From Deferribacteres bacterium (GTDB taxonomy: Bacteria > Zhuqueibacterota > Zhuqueibacteria > Zhuqueibacterales > Geothermadaptataceae): a DNA stretch of 64,000 nucleotides. Of this stretch, positions 1 to 8,156 are shown piece after piece. Every line of letters starts with the position of its first letter. Position 1 is the first letter of the stretch. The stretch lies in the NCBI GenBank assembly GCA_020633675.1, contig JACKDE010000002.1:1-64000 (forward strand), in the 5' to 3' direction. The notes under the pieces were generated by a model. The model was not told where the DNA came from. It saw only the letters and a list, made by a program, of their open reading frames with translations, and ran no database searches. The position numbers and the translations under genes are program-made.

Positions 1-236
1 CGGGCTTCGGACACCCAAACTGCCTTTGTAGAGCACTTGCGTGTACATCATGTTAGTATTCACATCTCTATGGCTCAGCAATTCTTGTCGAATCACGATA
101 TCCCATTTGATAAGAAGATAAACGCAAATTTTGTATGTCTTCTACTCGGGGCGAGAATATCGCAATTATACGAATGGGAGCCCGAAAGTCAAGTATTTTC
201 GCCGATTTGGCGGACACGGTGCAGATATGCAAATAG

Positions 237-1310
237 CTACTTGAACACCACATCCCAGACCTTGGACCGGCGGAATTTGCCGGCCGGGCCTTCGACCCAC
301 AAGACCACTACATATTTTCCCGCTTCTTTGTACTGATGTTGCGGATGTTGCTCTTCCGAGTTCGTGCCATCGCCAAAATCCCATTTCCAGGAATGAATTT
401 CCCCGACCGATTCGTCGATGAATGCCACCAGCCGCCGGTTCATGTCCACTATTTTAAAGGACCAATTGGCATCGATTTGTTTGCGGAATGGCGGTTCCAG
501 CGGCATGAGCTTGAAGGGCAGCAAAAAAGAGGCGTTGCCATACATGGTGTGCTCTTTGGAGAGATTCCAAAAGCCGTTGTTGCGCCGGGAATTGGCATCG
601 TCATAATCGATGATGGCCCAGCCCAAACCGACATTTTTGTTTTCCGTCAGGATCGATTTGACCGCACGCGACGGATCGTTGCCGGCGTAGTCGAACGGCG
701 TGATCCAAAATTCCAGCGTCAAATTACCGGATTCGCCCGGCTCGAAATCGTAGGCACAAGCTGCATTGGCGTAGGGCAAGTCTTTGATCCACGGCTGGCT
801 GCCCCAAAGCAGCGTCCAGTCCTTGCCCTCGGCCGGTGTGAAAATGTGGTAGTTTTGGGCATGCACGCCATGAAACGAAAAGTACGCCTCCATCGGATCG
901 AGGTCTTTATTGGGATGAAAACGGTCGATCAGCGGCCCGCCCGACTGGTCACCATCGACCACCAGCTCAAAGGTGTCGTTGTGCAAATCGGGCAGGGCAA
1001 AATCCCAGTAATCGTCGTAAGCCTGGTAGAGAAAATACAGCTTGTCCATGCCATTCACCCAGCCGACCTTGACCTGCACATCCAAATTTTTTGGATCGGC
1101 TTGTTCGTGCTTGCGGCTGTCATCCCAAAGCTGATCCATGCCGACGGTGTAGCTGTCGGGCACGATCTGCCAGTCATCAGCCTTGCCATCGATGCGCGGG
1201 ATTTGATCGGCCGGAAACTGGAAAATTTGATAGCTGCGTTTTTCCTGCGCGATGCCGCCTTGTGCAGCAAAGAACAGCACAATGATCAGGACTGTAACTT
1301 GTTTTAGCAT
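237..1310 (-). CDS. Secreted sugar-binding-like protein with C-terminal PKD domain
   Basis: This is a 357-residue exported protein. The ATG at 1310 is chosen because it directly precedes a hydrophobic signal peptide ending near FFAAQGGIAQ and has a GGGA-type ribosome site; an upstream in-frame start would add 14 residues. The first ~250 residues resemble CBM9/DOMON-like domains of secreted glycan-active proteins (IPRIDGKADDWQ, then YFLYQAYDDYWDF and FELVVDGD). The last ~85 residues form a PKD domain with the typical WDFGDGTNSEEQHPQHQY signature. No catalytic motif is seen. It lies downstream of the GH28 gene on the same strand, so a role in polysaccharide binding is plausible but inferred. 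Confidence 0.72.
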   Translation of the reverse strand: MLKQVTVLIIVLFFAAQGGIAQEKRSYQIFQFPADQIPRIDGKADDWQIVPDSYTVGMDQLWDDSRKHEQADPKNLDVQVKVGWVNGMDKLYFLYQAYDDYWDFALPDLHNDTFELVVDGDQSGGPLIDRFHPNKDLDPMEAYFSFHGVHAQNYHIFTPAEGKDWTLLWGSQPWIKDLPYANAACAYDFEPGESGNLTLEFWITPFDYAGNDPSRAVKSILTENKNVGLGWAIIDYDDANSRRNNGFWNLSKEHTMYGNASFLLPFKLMPLEPPFRKQIDANWSFKIVDMNRRLVAFIDESVGEIHSWKWDFGDGTNSEEQHPQHQYKEAGKYVVVLWVEGPAGKFRRSKVWDVVFK

Positions 1311-1349
1311 GTTTTTCCCAATGATAGAAGTTTTTAAAAATGAAATGGA

Positions 1350-1411
1350 CACGATAAACTGGATTGGCTGGATCTGTTTTCATCCAGTTCATCCTGAAAA
1401 TCCAGTCAATA
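1350..1411. repeat. Short dispersed repeat with internal dyad (ggat/atcc type)
   Basis: The spacer between the GH28 gene and the PKD gene contains actggatt-ggctggat facing atccagttcatcc and aatccagt, so it can fold as an imperfect hairpin. The 13-mer atccagttcatcc (1382-1394) recurs exactly at 3356-3368, and its complement tgaactggatt appears at 28401-28411. It may act as a transcript end or be a decayed repeat unit. Confidence 0.45.
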
Positions 1412-1421
1412 CAGAAACGCA

Positions 1422-2843
1422 TCATTTTTCAGGTACAACGATGGCCTGGTCACGCTCGGGGTGCGCGGCATTGCCTTGAAATCCTTCAATTTTCAGGCCG
1501 GTGACATCGTGCGCTTTGATCGCATTGCTGAAATAGTCTGGAATGTTGTCGCCCCAACTGACGCTGCAGTTGTTTAGCGTGACCTGATCGCTGAAGCGGA
1601 TGTAAAAACCGGGATTGTCATGTGGCTCGATGTCGTCGTACCCTTTGGTGGGGCGATTGTCGAAAAGATTGCCCGGATAATCTGTCCAACGGTTCAACGT
1701 GACATGCACATTTTCAAAGTGCACATTGCTGATGCGGCTCTCTTTGGTGCCGTTGATGCGCACGCTGTTTTCAGCGACACCGGTGACATTTTCGACGCGG
1801 ATATTGTGTATCTTGCCGATGTTGGTCTCCGGTGTGCGGGGAATGGCGGTAAAAGAAATGGCCTCGCCGCGTCCCCACCACGGCGCAGAATGATAACGCG
1901 CTTTAAAAGTGATGTCTCGAAAAGCGACGTTATAGACATCGCCTTCATCGCGAAGCTGAATGGTCAGGCCGCGGCAACTGGTAAGGATTTCGCAGCGCTC
2001 GAACACCACATTGTACATATCCTGCGTGGTTTCGGTGCCGATTTTCACGCCAGAGTCCTGGGTTTCGAGCACGCAATCGTGCACATAAATATTGGCTGTC
2101 GGGCCGAAGACTTCATTCCGGCGCGTCGCCTTCACCACAATCGCATCGTCACCGCAGGTTATGCGGCAATTGCGTATTTCGACATTGCGGCAGTGATCGG
2201 GATTGATGCCATCACAGTTTGGGACATCCAGGTGATTCTGAATTTTGATACCGTCCACCAGCACATTTTCACAGCCCAGCAAGTGCAAACTCCACGATGG
2301 CGCTTTGTTGATGGTCAAATCCAGCACCTTGACATCTTTGCAGTTGGTGAGCAAAAACAGCCTGGGACGCCAGCCTTTGGGACGCCACCACTCGTCAGCG
2401 TCATCATAATGTGACATGAACTCCAGTGCGCGGCCGTTGACACTGCCGGTTCCTGAAATGATCAGCTCGATGGCGCCATCAGCGATGATCGCCGCCCTGT
2501 GGGTATAATCTTCCTGGTTGGTGCTGACCAGCAATTCGGCATCGCCCTGTAAATGAAAGTCAATATTGCTTTTCAACTCGATCGTTCCAATAAGAAATCG
2601 ATGTCCGGCGGGCACCAACACGCGCGCACCATTTCCCGCCTCAGCCGCGGCATCAATGGTTTTTTGTATGGCGGCGGTGTCGAGTGTTGTGCCGTCACCG
2701 ACTGCGCCATAGTCTAAAACATTGAAAACGGGAATAGGCGATTGGCTGGCTTGTGCATTCGAGTATACAGGCATGAGCAGCAATGCAACCGATAAAATAA
2801 AGGTAGACATTTCCGGGGCAATTTGTTTGAGGAATGGATTCAT
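1422..2843 (-). CDS. GH28-family (polygalacturonase-like) secreted right-handed beta-helix enzyme
   Basis: This 473-residue protein begins with a signal peptide (hydrophobic to about residue 31, ending SNAQ). FNVLDYGAVGDGTTLDTAAIQ (residues 40-60) is the standard N-terminal signature of pectate-lyase-fold and GH28 proteins. The acidic GH28 motifs are present: NCDG at 209-212 and GDD at 231-233. The motif normally containing the catalytic His (GHG) reads DSGVKIG (263-269), and the RIK substrate motif reads RGLTIQ (291-296). Enzymes of this family hydrolyse galacturonan or related uronic-acid glycans outside the cytoplasm. Substrate is uncertain because of these replacements. It is probably co-transcribed with the PKD protein downstream. 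Confidence 0.85.
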   Translation of the reverse strand: MNPFLKQIAPEMSTFILSVALLLMPVYSNAQASQSPIPVFNVLDYGAVGDGTTLDTAAIQKTIDAAAEAGNGARVLVPAGHRFLIGTIELKSNIDFHLQGDAELLVSTNQEDYTHRAAIIADGAIELIISGTGSVNGRALEFMSHYDDADEWWRPKGWRPRLFLLTNCKDVKVLDLTINKAPSWSLHLLGCENVLVDGIKIQNHLDVPNCDGINPDHCRNVEIRNCRITCGDDAIVVKATRRNEVFGPTANIYVHDCVLETQDSGVKIGTETTQDMYNVVFERCEILTSCRGLTIQLRDEGDVYNVAFRDITFKARYHSAPWWGRGEAISFTAIPRTPETNIGKIHNIRVENVTGVAENSVRINGTKESRISNVHFENVHVTLNRWTDYPGNLFDNRPTKGYDDIEPHDNPGFYIRFSDQVTLNNCSVSWGDNIPDYFSNAIKAHDVTGLKIEGFQGNAAHPERDQAIVVPEK

Positions 2844-3478
2844 TTTTCTTACCGCATGCTGGCGATTGATTCAAAACATGCATTCATGCGAATGCGCGCT
2901 TTTTAAAAAGGCGATGTTGTGGAAAGAGTATCGCAATAATGCGACTGCGGTGCAAAAAATGCAAGCGATTTCGTCGGTTCGGTGGGAGAATAACGGATAT
3001 GCCCAAAGGCCAATTTTTCAAGACACTAACGCGTTGCCAAAATTGTCTTTGCGATAGTCTTTTTGGATAAACCTTTGTTTTTATTTAACAATAATACCCT
3101 TGTCATTCAGGATGAATCCATTCGGCATCATGAGGAAACTTCGCTATATTCCGCGAAAATGTCAAAATAGATGCCTCCGGCATGACAATTTGGCCATTTG
3201 GTGCTCATAAACGGCTTATTTCATTCGCACAACGGGTAAGATACTATCATCACCACATCTTTTTCTGCATTTTTTTATATTGCTTCGAACTATAGCAGAG
3301 GAAGAAACTTTTGACAGGATTTGCCGGATAAGCGGGATTGGGATTTATCGCGTAAATCCAGTTCATCCGGTCGGACGTTTAACCATCCCCTTTACGGAAA
3401 CGACTATCGTCCGGCCGTTCAGTGGCCCCATTTTGCTGAAATGCTTGCTCGATTGTTCATCGAACAAAATTTTTGCCC
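2844..3478. other. 635-bp non-coding spacer with repeat remnants
   Basis: No convincing gene is seen here; the open frames lack ribosome sites and recognisable domains. The stretch holds the AT-rich upstream region of the GH28 gene, an inverted-repeat element at 3100-3189, and at 3315-3375 a second copy of the ggat/atcc-type short repeat. The open frames running into the VOC gene from this side are antisense shadows. Confidence 0.6.
3100..3189. repeat. Inverted-repeat element, about 90 bp, 20-bp imperfect termini
   Basis: The left end ttgtcattcaggatgaatcc (3100-3119) matches the reverse complement of the right end (3169-3189) at about 15 of 20 positions. The TTGTCAT..ATC ends resemble the palindromic dispersed repeats common in uncultured Bacteroidota-like genomes. 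No transposase is near, so it would be a non-autonomous or structural repeat. Confidence 0.55.
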
Positions 3479-3850
3479 TTACACGTGCTGGTCGACCAGG
3501 ATCGGATTGCCATCCGGATCGATGGCCACGAAGCTTGCCGGGCCGGTGGTGTTCTCGTCCGCTTCCATCATCAATTCAACACCATCCGCTTTCAGTTTAC
3601 GCTGCAACTCGCGCACATCGGTAAAGTGACCAAGTTTTTGGGCGTTGCTGTCCCAGCCCGGATTGAACGTCAGGGTGTTTTTTTCGAACATGCCCTGAAA
3701 CAGACCGATAATGTGGTCGCCGTTCTTCATAATCAGCCAGTTTTGTGATTCATCGCCGCCGAAAACTTCGAAGCCAAATTTTTGGTAAAATGTTTTGGAT
3801 GCTTTGATATCTTTAACTGCCAGGCTGATCGAAAATGCTCCAAGCTTCAT
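3479..3850 (-). CDS. VOC (glyoxalase/bleomycin-resistance) superfamily protein
   Basis: This 123-residue single-domain protein has the paired beta-alpha-beta-beta-beta layout of the vicinal oxygen chelate fold. It opens with LAVKDIKASKTFYQKFGFEV and closes with the second-half signature ASFVAIDPDGNPILVDQH. The ATG at 3850 has a good ribosome site (GGAGAA); a start nine codons earlier looks spurious. Family members bind a metal through His/Glu residues and range from glyoxalases to extradiol dioxygenases and resistance proteins, so substrate cannot be assigned. It sits alone downstream of typA on the same strand, 65 bp away. Confidence 0.82.
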   Translation of the reverse strand: MKLGAFSISLAVKDIKASKTFYQKFGFEVFGGDESQNWLIMKNGDHIIGLFQGMFEKNTLTFNPGWDSNAQKLGHFTDVRELQRKLKADGVELMMEADENTTGPASFVAIDPDGNPILVDQHV

Positions 3851-3915
3851 TGTTTTCTCCAATGGTTTCTGATTCAATAATAATCAATAGCCGTTTTCCG
3901 ATGGCCAAAACGACT

Positions 3916-5748
3916 TTAGGCCATTTCGTTTCGCTCACGCTTCTTCGCAGCTTCGCGCTTGTTGGTGTCCAACTCCATTTTGCGCAGGCGGATGTTGCTG
4001 GGCGTGACTTCAATCAACTCATCTTCGGCGATAAACTCAATCGACTGGTCGAGTGACAGCATGCGTGGCGGCCGCAGCGTCACGGTCGCATCAGCACTGG
4101 AGGCGCGCATATTGGTGAGCTTTTTTTCGCGGGTGATATTGACGCTCAAATCTTCATTGCGGTTGCGCTCGCCCACCACCATGCCCGCGTACACTTCCGT
4201 GCTAACCGGAATGAACAGTTCACCTCGATCCACCATTGCAAAGCTGGCGTAGCTGGTGGATTTGCCGGCACGGTCGGCTACCAATGCACCGCTCGAACGT
4301 TGCGGGATCGGCCCGAACCACGGTGCATAGCCATCGAACAGAGTATTGAGAACGCCCGCACCTTTGGTATCGGTGAGAAAATGGCTGCGAAAGCCGATCA
4401 AGCCGCGCGACGGAATCACGAATTCCATCGTCACCCGGCCATGGCCGTGATTCTGCATGTTGGTCATCCGCCCTTTGCGCACCGACAATTTTTCGGTGAC
4501 CACACCGACCTTATCTTCCGGTACATCGATAAAGACACGTTCCATCGGCTCCAACACTTTGCCATCTTCGGTTTTGGTGATGACGCGCGGTTTCGAAACC
4601 ATGAATTCGAAGCCTTCGCGGCGCATGGTTTCGATCAGCACCGCCATCTGCAACTCACCGCGACCGCACACTTCAAAAGCATCCGGACGCTCAGTTGGTT
4701 TGACCAACAGCGAAACATTGCCGAGGGTCTCTTTTTGTAAGCGCTCACCCAAGTGCCGTGAGGTCAAATACTTGCCTTCCTTGCCGGCAAACGGGCTGTT
4801 GTTGACATAAAATATCATCGATACCGTCGGCTCGTCGATTTTGATACGCGGCAATGGCGCCGGATTTTCGTTATCGGAAATGGTGTCGCCGATGCTGACT
4901 TTTTCAACGCCAGCCACGGCAATGATGTCACCAGCTTCGAGGCTTTCAACTTGTTGCCGGCGCAGACCACGATAGGTATAAATTGCTGAAAACTTGACGC
5001 CACGCACCGTTTTCTCTTTGCCGCACAGACTGTAGTTTTTGTTCATTTCGAGCACGCCATTGTTGAGGCGGCCGATCGCGACCTGGCCGACGTATGGATC
5101 ATAATCCAGGTTGGTGACCAGAAATTGCGGCACATGATTATCATTAGCTTGCGGGCCGGGAATTTTTTCGAGAATGGTTTTGAACAGCGGCAGCAAATCA
5201 GTCGAACTGTCGCCAATTTTTTCGTGGGCAACACCGGCCTTGGCATTGGTGTACAAAATCGGAAACTCGATTTGCTCCTCATTGGCATCAAGGTCGATGA
5301 ACAAGTCATAGACTTCATTGACCACCTCATCAATGCGGGCGTCGCTGCGGTCGATTTTGTTGATGACCAGGATAATCGGCAATTGTTTGGCCAGTGCTTT
5401 TTTGACCACAAAACGGGTTTGAGGCAGTGGGCCCTCGCTGGCATCGACCAGCAGCAAAGCGCCGTCGACCAAATTCAGGCTGCGCTCGACTTCGCCGCCA
5501 AAATCGGCGTGCCCCGGCGTGTCGACAATGTTAATTTTGATGTCATTGTACCAGATGGCCGTGTTTTTGGCCATGATGGTGATGCCGCGTTCGCGTTCGA
5601 GGTCCATCGAATCCATGACGCGCTCAACCACCTCCTGATTATCGCGGAAGGTGCCGCTTTGCTGCAACATGCCATCGACGAGTGTGGTTTTGCCATGATC
5701 GACGTGCGCGATGATGGCGATGTTACGAAGATTGTCTTTTCTATTCAT
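3916..5748 (-). CDS. typA: Ribosome-associated GTPase TypA/BipA
   Basis: This is a translational GTPase of about 610 residues, the normal length for TypA. The G-motifs are clear near the N-terminus: AHVDHGKTTLVD (G1), RGITI (G2), DTPGHADFGGE (G3) and NKID (G4). EF-G-like domains and the BipA-specific C-terminal domain follow (GLIGFRSHFLTDT). It acts on the ribosome during subunit assembly and stress or low-temperature adaptation. An ATG at 5748 is preferred to a TTG at 5763 because the protein then starts just before the G1 region; neither has a strong ribosome site. A 160-base leader with two hairpins separates it from gyrB. Confidence 0.95.
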   Translation of the reverse strand: MNRKDNLRNIAIIAHVDHGKTTLVDGMLQQSGTFRDNQEVVERVMDSMDLERERGITIMAKNTAIWYNDIKINIVDTPGHADFGGEVERSLNLVDGALLLVDASEGPLPQTRFVVKKALAKQLPIILVINKIDRSDARIDEVVNEVYDLFIDLDANEEQIEFPILYTNAKAGVAHEKIGDSSTDLLPLFKTILEKIPGPQANDNHVPQFLVTNLDYDPYVGQVAIGRLNNGVLEMNKNYSLCGKEKTVRGVKFSAIYTYRGLRRQQVESLEAGDIIAVAGVEKVSIGDTISDNENPAPLPRIKIDEPTVSMIFYVNNSPFAGKEGKYLTSRHLGERLQKETLGNVSLLVKPTERPDAFEVCGRGELQMAVLIETMRREGFEFMVSKPRVITKTEDGKVLEPMERVFIDVPEDKVGVVTEKLSVRKGRMTNMQNHGHGRVTMEFVIPSRGLIGFRSHFLTDTKGAGVLNTLFDGYAPWFGPIPQRSSGALVADRAGKSTSYASFAMVDRGELFIPVSTEVYAGMVVGERNRNEDLSVNITREKKLTNMRASSADATVTLRPPRMLSLDQSIEFIAEDELIEVTPSNIRLRKMELDTNKREAAKKRERNEMA

Positions 5749-5787
5749 TTCGTTAAACTTCAATTCGTTATGAGTTCATAATGATTA

Positions 5788-5862
5788 TGCAGCTCAGACT
5801 GATTGATGCTGAGCTGGCAAAAAAAATCACGCAAAGCCGCTGGATGCAAACTGTGCGTGACA
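5788..5862. other. Two hairpins in the gyrB-typA spacer
   Basis: CAGCTCAG (5790-5797) pairs with CTGAGCTG (5809-5816), and CACGCA (5828-5833) pairs with TGCGTG (5854-5859), with an A8 run between. On the minus strand neither hairpin is followed by T's, so this is not a classical terminator of gyrB. It could be a structured 5' leader of typA. Confidence 0.35.
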
Positions 5863-5922
5863 TGCTTTTCCTATTGTATACACTTTTGTACCGCTTACGG
5901 CGTGGCGGTATTTTCCTGAATT

Positions 5923-7851
5923 TTAAACATCGAGATTGGTGACGTAATTGGCATTTTCCTCGATAAATTTACGGCGCGGCTCAACCTGGTCACCCATCAA
6001 TGTTGAAAAAACATGATCGGCTTCGATGGCCTCTTCGACTTGTACCTGCAGGATGGTGCGGAAGGCCGGGTCCATGGTGGTATTCCAGAGTTGCTCGGCA
6101 TTCATTTCACCCAAGCCTTTGTAGCGCTGAATCGTTGGCTCTTTACCGGTGACCGTTTCCAGAATTTGATCGAGTTCTTTTTCGTCAAAGGCATAGCGAT
6201 CCAGTTTGCTGTTATGCACCCGATAGAGTGGCGGCTGTGCGATATAAACGTGGCCATTGTCGATCAGCGGCCGCATGTAGCGGAAGAAAAACGTCAGCAA
6301 CAGTGTGCGAATGTGTGCACCATCGATATCGGCATCCGTCATGATGATCACTTTGCCATAGCGCAGGCCGGAGAGGTCGAACTCATCGAGTCCGACACCG
6401 GTACCCAACGCGGAGATAATCGTCCGGATTTCTTCATTGCTGAGAATTTTGTCGATCCGTGCTTTTTCTACATTTAGAATTTTACCTTTTAGTGGCAAAA
6501 TGGCCTGAAACTGCCGGTCGCGACCCTGTTTTGCAGTGCCGCCTGCAGAGTCTCCCTCAACCAGGTAAATTTCGCATTGTTCCGGATCTTCGATCACACA
6601 ATCTGCGAGTTTGCCGGGAAGGGTGCCGCTTTCGAGCGCGCTTTTTCGGCGAGTCAGTTCACGGGCCTTGCGAGCCGCTTCACGTGAGCGTGCAGCGGTC
6701 AGACACTTTTCGATCACCCGGCGACCAACAGCCGGATTGGCTTCGAGGTATTCCGCCAGGCCTTCTGCTACCAGCGATTCGACGATGCCTCTGACCTCAC
6801 TATTGCCGAGCTTGGTCTTGGTCTGGCCTTCGAACTGCGGTTCGGCAACTTTTACGCTGATCACCGCAGTGAGTCCTTCGCGAACATCTTCACCGGTCAG
6901 GCTGATTTTTTCATTTTTCAGCAAATTATTTTTGACAGCGTAGCTGTTGAGGGTACGGGTCAAGGCTGAGCGAAAGCCAACCAAATGCGAGCCACCTTCG
7001 ATGGTGTGAATATTGTTGACGTACGTATAAATGCTTTCGGTGTAGCTGTCGGTGTATTCCATCGCCACTTCAACCGGGACATTTTCGCGCATGCCTTCAA
7101 AGCTCAGCACGCTGGGATGCAATTGCGTACGCGCTTCATCGATGTAGCGCACAAATTCCACCAGCCCGCCGGCGTATTGGAACTCATCTTCTCTGCCAGT
7201 CCGTAAATCTTTGATTTGAATGCACAAATCGCGATTGAGAAAGGCCAGTTCCCGCAGACGCTCCTGCAGCGTGTCATAGCTAAATTCGACAGTTGAAAAA
7301 ATGGTATCGTCCGGCCGAAAGCGCACCTGTGTACCAGACTTCTCGGTTTTTCCGATGATTTCAAGACTAGTCACAGGGTAGCCTCGCTCATAGCGCTGCT
7401 TATAGATTTGGCCTTCGCGCGAAACTTCGACTTCCAACCAGCTTGATAATGCATTCACCACACTGACACCAACGCCGTGCAAGCCGCCGGATACCTGATA
7501 GGTTTTTTTGTCAAATTTTCCACCTGCATGCAAAACCGTCATCACAACCTCGAGCGCAGGCTTATTTTCAACCGGGTGAATATCGACAGGGATGCCACGG
7601 CCATCATCGATTACGGTAATAACACTGTCTTCACCGATGGTGACGATAATTTTTGAACAATAGCCAGCCAGCGCTTCGTCGATGCTGTTATCGACCACCT
7701 CATAGACAAGGTGGTGCAAGCCGCGTACAGATACATCGCCGATGTACATCGCCGGCCGTTTGCGCACAGCCTCCAGGCCTTTCAGAACCTGAATATGACT
7801 GGCATCGTAGTTGCCATTGCCGTTGTTGTTTGTTTTGTTCGTGTTTTCCAC
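5923..7851 (-). CDS. gyrB: DNA gyrase subunit B
   Basis: This 642-residue protein is the ATPase subunit of type II topoisomerase, which supercoils DNA with GyrA (not in this window). The GHKL ATPase motifs are VVDNSIDEALAGYC and GGLHGVGVSVVNALS. The TOPRIM domain shows EGDSAGGTAKQGRDR and DADIDGAHIRTLLL, and the C-terminal QRYKGLGEMNAEQLW signature of GyrB/ParE is complete. Translation starts at a GTG supported by GAGGT five bases upstream; the first ~15 residues are Asn-rich and variable. It is the fifth gene of the dnaA-dnaN-recF-dciA-gyrB run, 20 bp after dciA. Position beside recF favours GyrB over ParE. Confidence 0.97.
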   Translation of the reverse strand: MENTNKTNNNGNGNYDASHIQVLKGLEAVRKRPAMYIGDVSVRGLHHLVYEVVDNSIDEALAGYCSKIIVTIGEDSVITVIDDGRGIPVDIHPVENKPALEVVMTVLHAGGKFDKKTYQVSGGLHGVGVSVVNALSSWLEVEVSREGQIYKQRYERGYPVTSLEIIGKTEKSGTQVRFRPDDTIFSTVEFSYDTLQERLRELAFLNRDLCIQIKDLRTGREDEFQYAGGLVEFVRYIDEARTQLHPSVLSFEGMRENVPVEVAMEYTDSYTESIYTYVNNIHTIEGGSHLVGFRSALTRTLNSYAVKNNLLKNEKISLTGEDVREGLTAVISVKVAEPQFEGQTKTKLGNSEVRGIVESLVAEGLAEYLEANPAVGRRVIEKCLTAARSREAARKARELTRRKSALESGTLPGKLADCVIEDPEQCEIYLVEGDSAGGTAKQGRDRQFQAILPLKGKILNVEKARIDKILSNEEIRTIISALGTGVGLDEFDLSGLRYGKVIIMTDADIDGAHIRTLLLTFFFRYMRPLIDNGHVYIAQPPLYRVHNSKLDRYAFDEKELDQILETVTGKEPTIQRYKGLGEMNAEQLWNTTMDPAFRTILQVQVEEAIEADHVFSTLMGDQVEPRRKFIEENANYVTNLDV

Positions 7852-7871
7852 GGTAACCTCAAACTCAAAGT

Positions 7872-8147
7872 TTATCGAAAAATAATAGAACGAACAACCG
7901 TCAATCCAAGGAGCTCATTGATTTTATCTTTAATGGTTGTCCGCATCATTGTCAGTTCGTTTCGCCAGGCAGCTGATTGCACTTTCACATAGAGTGTGCC
8001 ATTTTCGAATCCTGTTGGTTGGCAAATGCCGGCGATTTTTTTACCGACCGCTTTTTCCCAGACGGAAACCACCATGCCCTTGTACATGTGATTTTTCAAT
8101 TCCGGATCCTTAAACAGACGATCCAGAACGTTGGCAAGTTGTTTCAT
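7872..8147 (-). CDS. dciA: DciA-type (DUF721) replicative helicase loader/operator
   Basis: This 91-residue protein carries a DUF721/DciA domain with the conserved core VVSVWEKAVGKKIAGICQPTGFENGTLYVKVQSAAWRNEL-like pattern (W30 region and SAAWRNEL). DciA helps deliver or activate the DnaB helicase in most bacteria that lack DnaC or DnaI. The gene begins 9 bp after the recF stop and ends 20 bp before gyrB, the usual place for this family. The ribosome site is weak, suggesting translational coupling to recF. No helicase gene is in the window. Confidence 0.88.
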   Translation of the reverse strand: MKQLANVLDRLFKDPELKNHMYKGMVVSVWEKAVGKKIAGICQPTGFENGTLYVKVQSAAWRNELTMMRTTIKDKINELLGLTVVRSIIFR

Positions 8148-8156
8148 AATTGAAAG

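Noticed and set aside
336..1307. Long plus-strand open frame opposite the PKD protein
   Set aside because: It is antisense to a gene with a signal peptide and a clear PKD domain, and its translation has no recognisable domain or ribosome site.
1620..2414. Plus-strand open frame opposite the GH28 gene
   Set aside because: It mirrors a real GH28 gene with family motifs and is a codon-bias shadow.
3280..3629. Open frames in the 3.3-3.6 kb spacer as small genes
   Set aside because: They run into the antisense of the VOC gene, lack ribosome sites and show no domain.
5790..5859. Hairpins in the gyrB-typA spacer as terminators
   Set aside because: No T run follows either hairpin on the minus strand where the genes lie.
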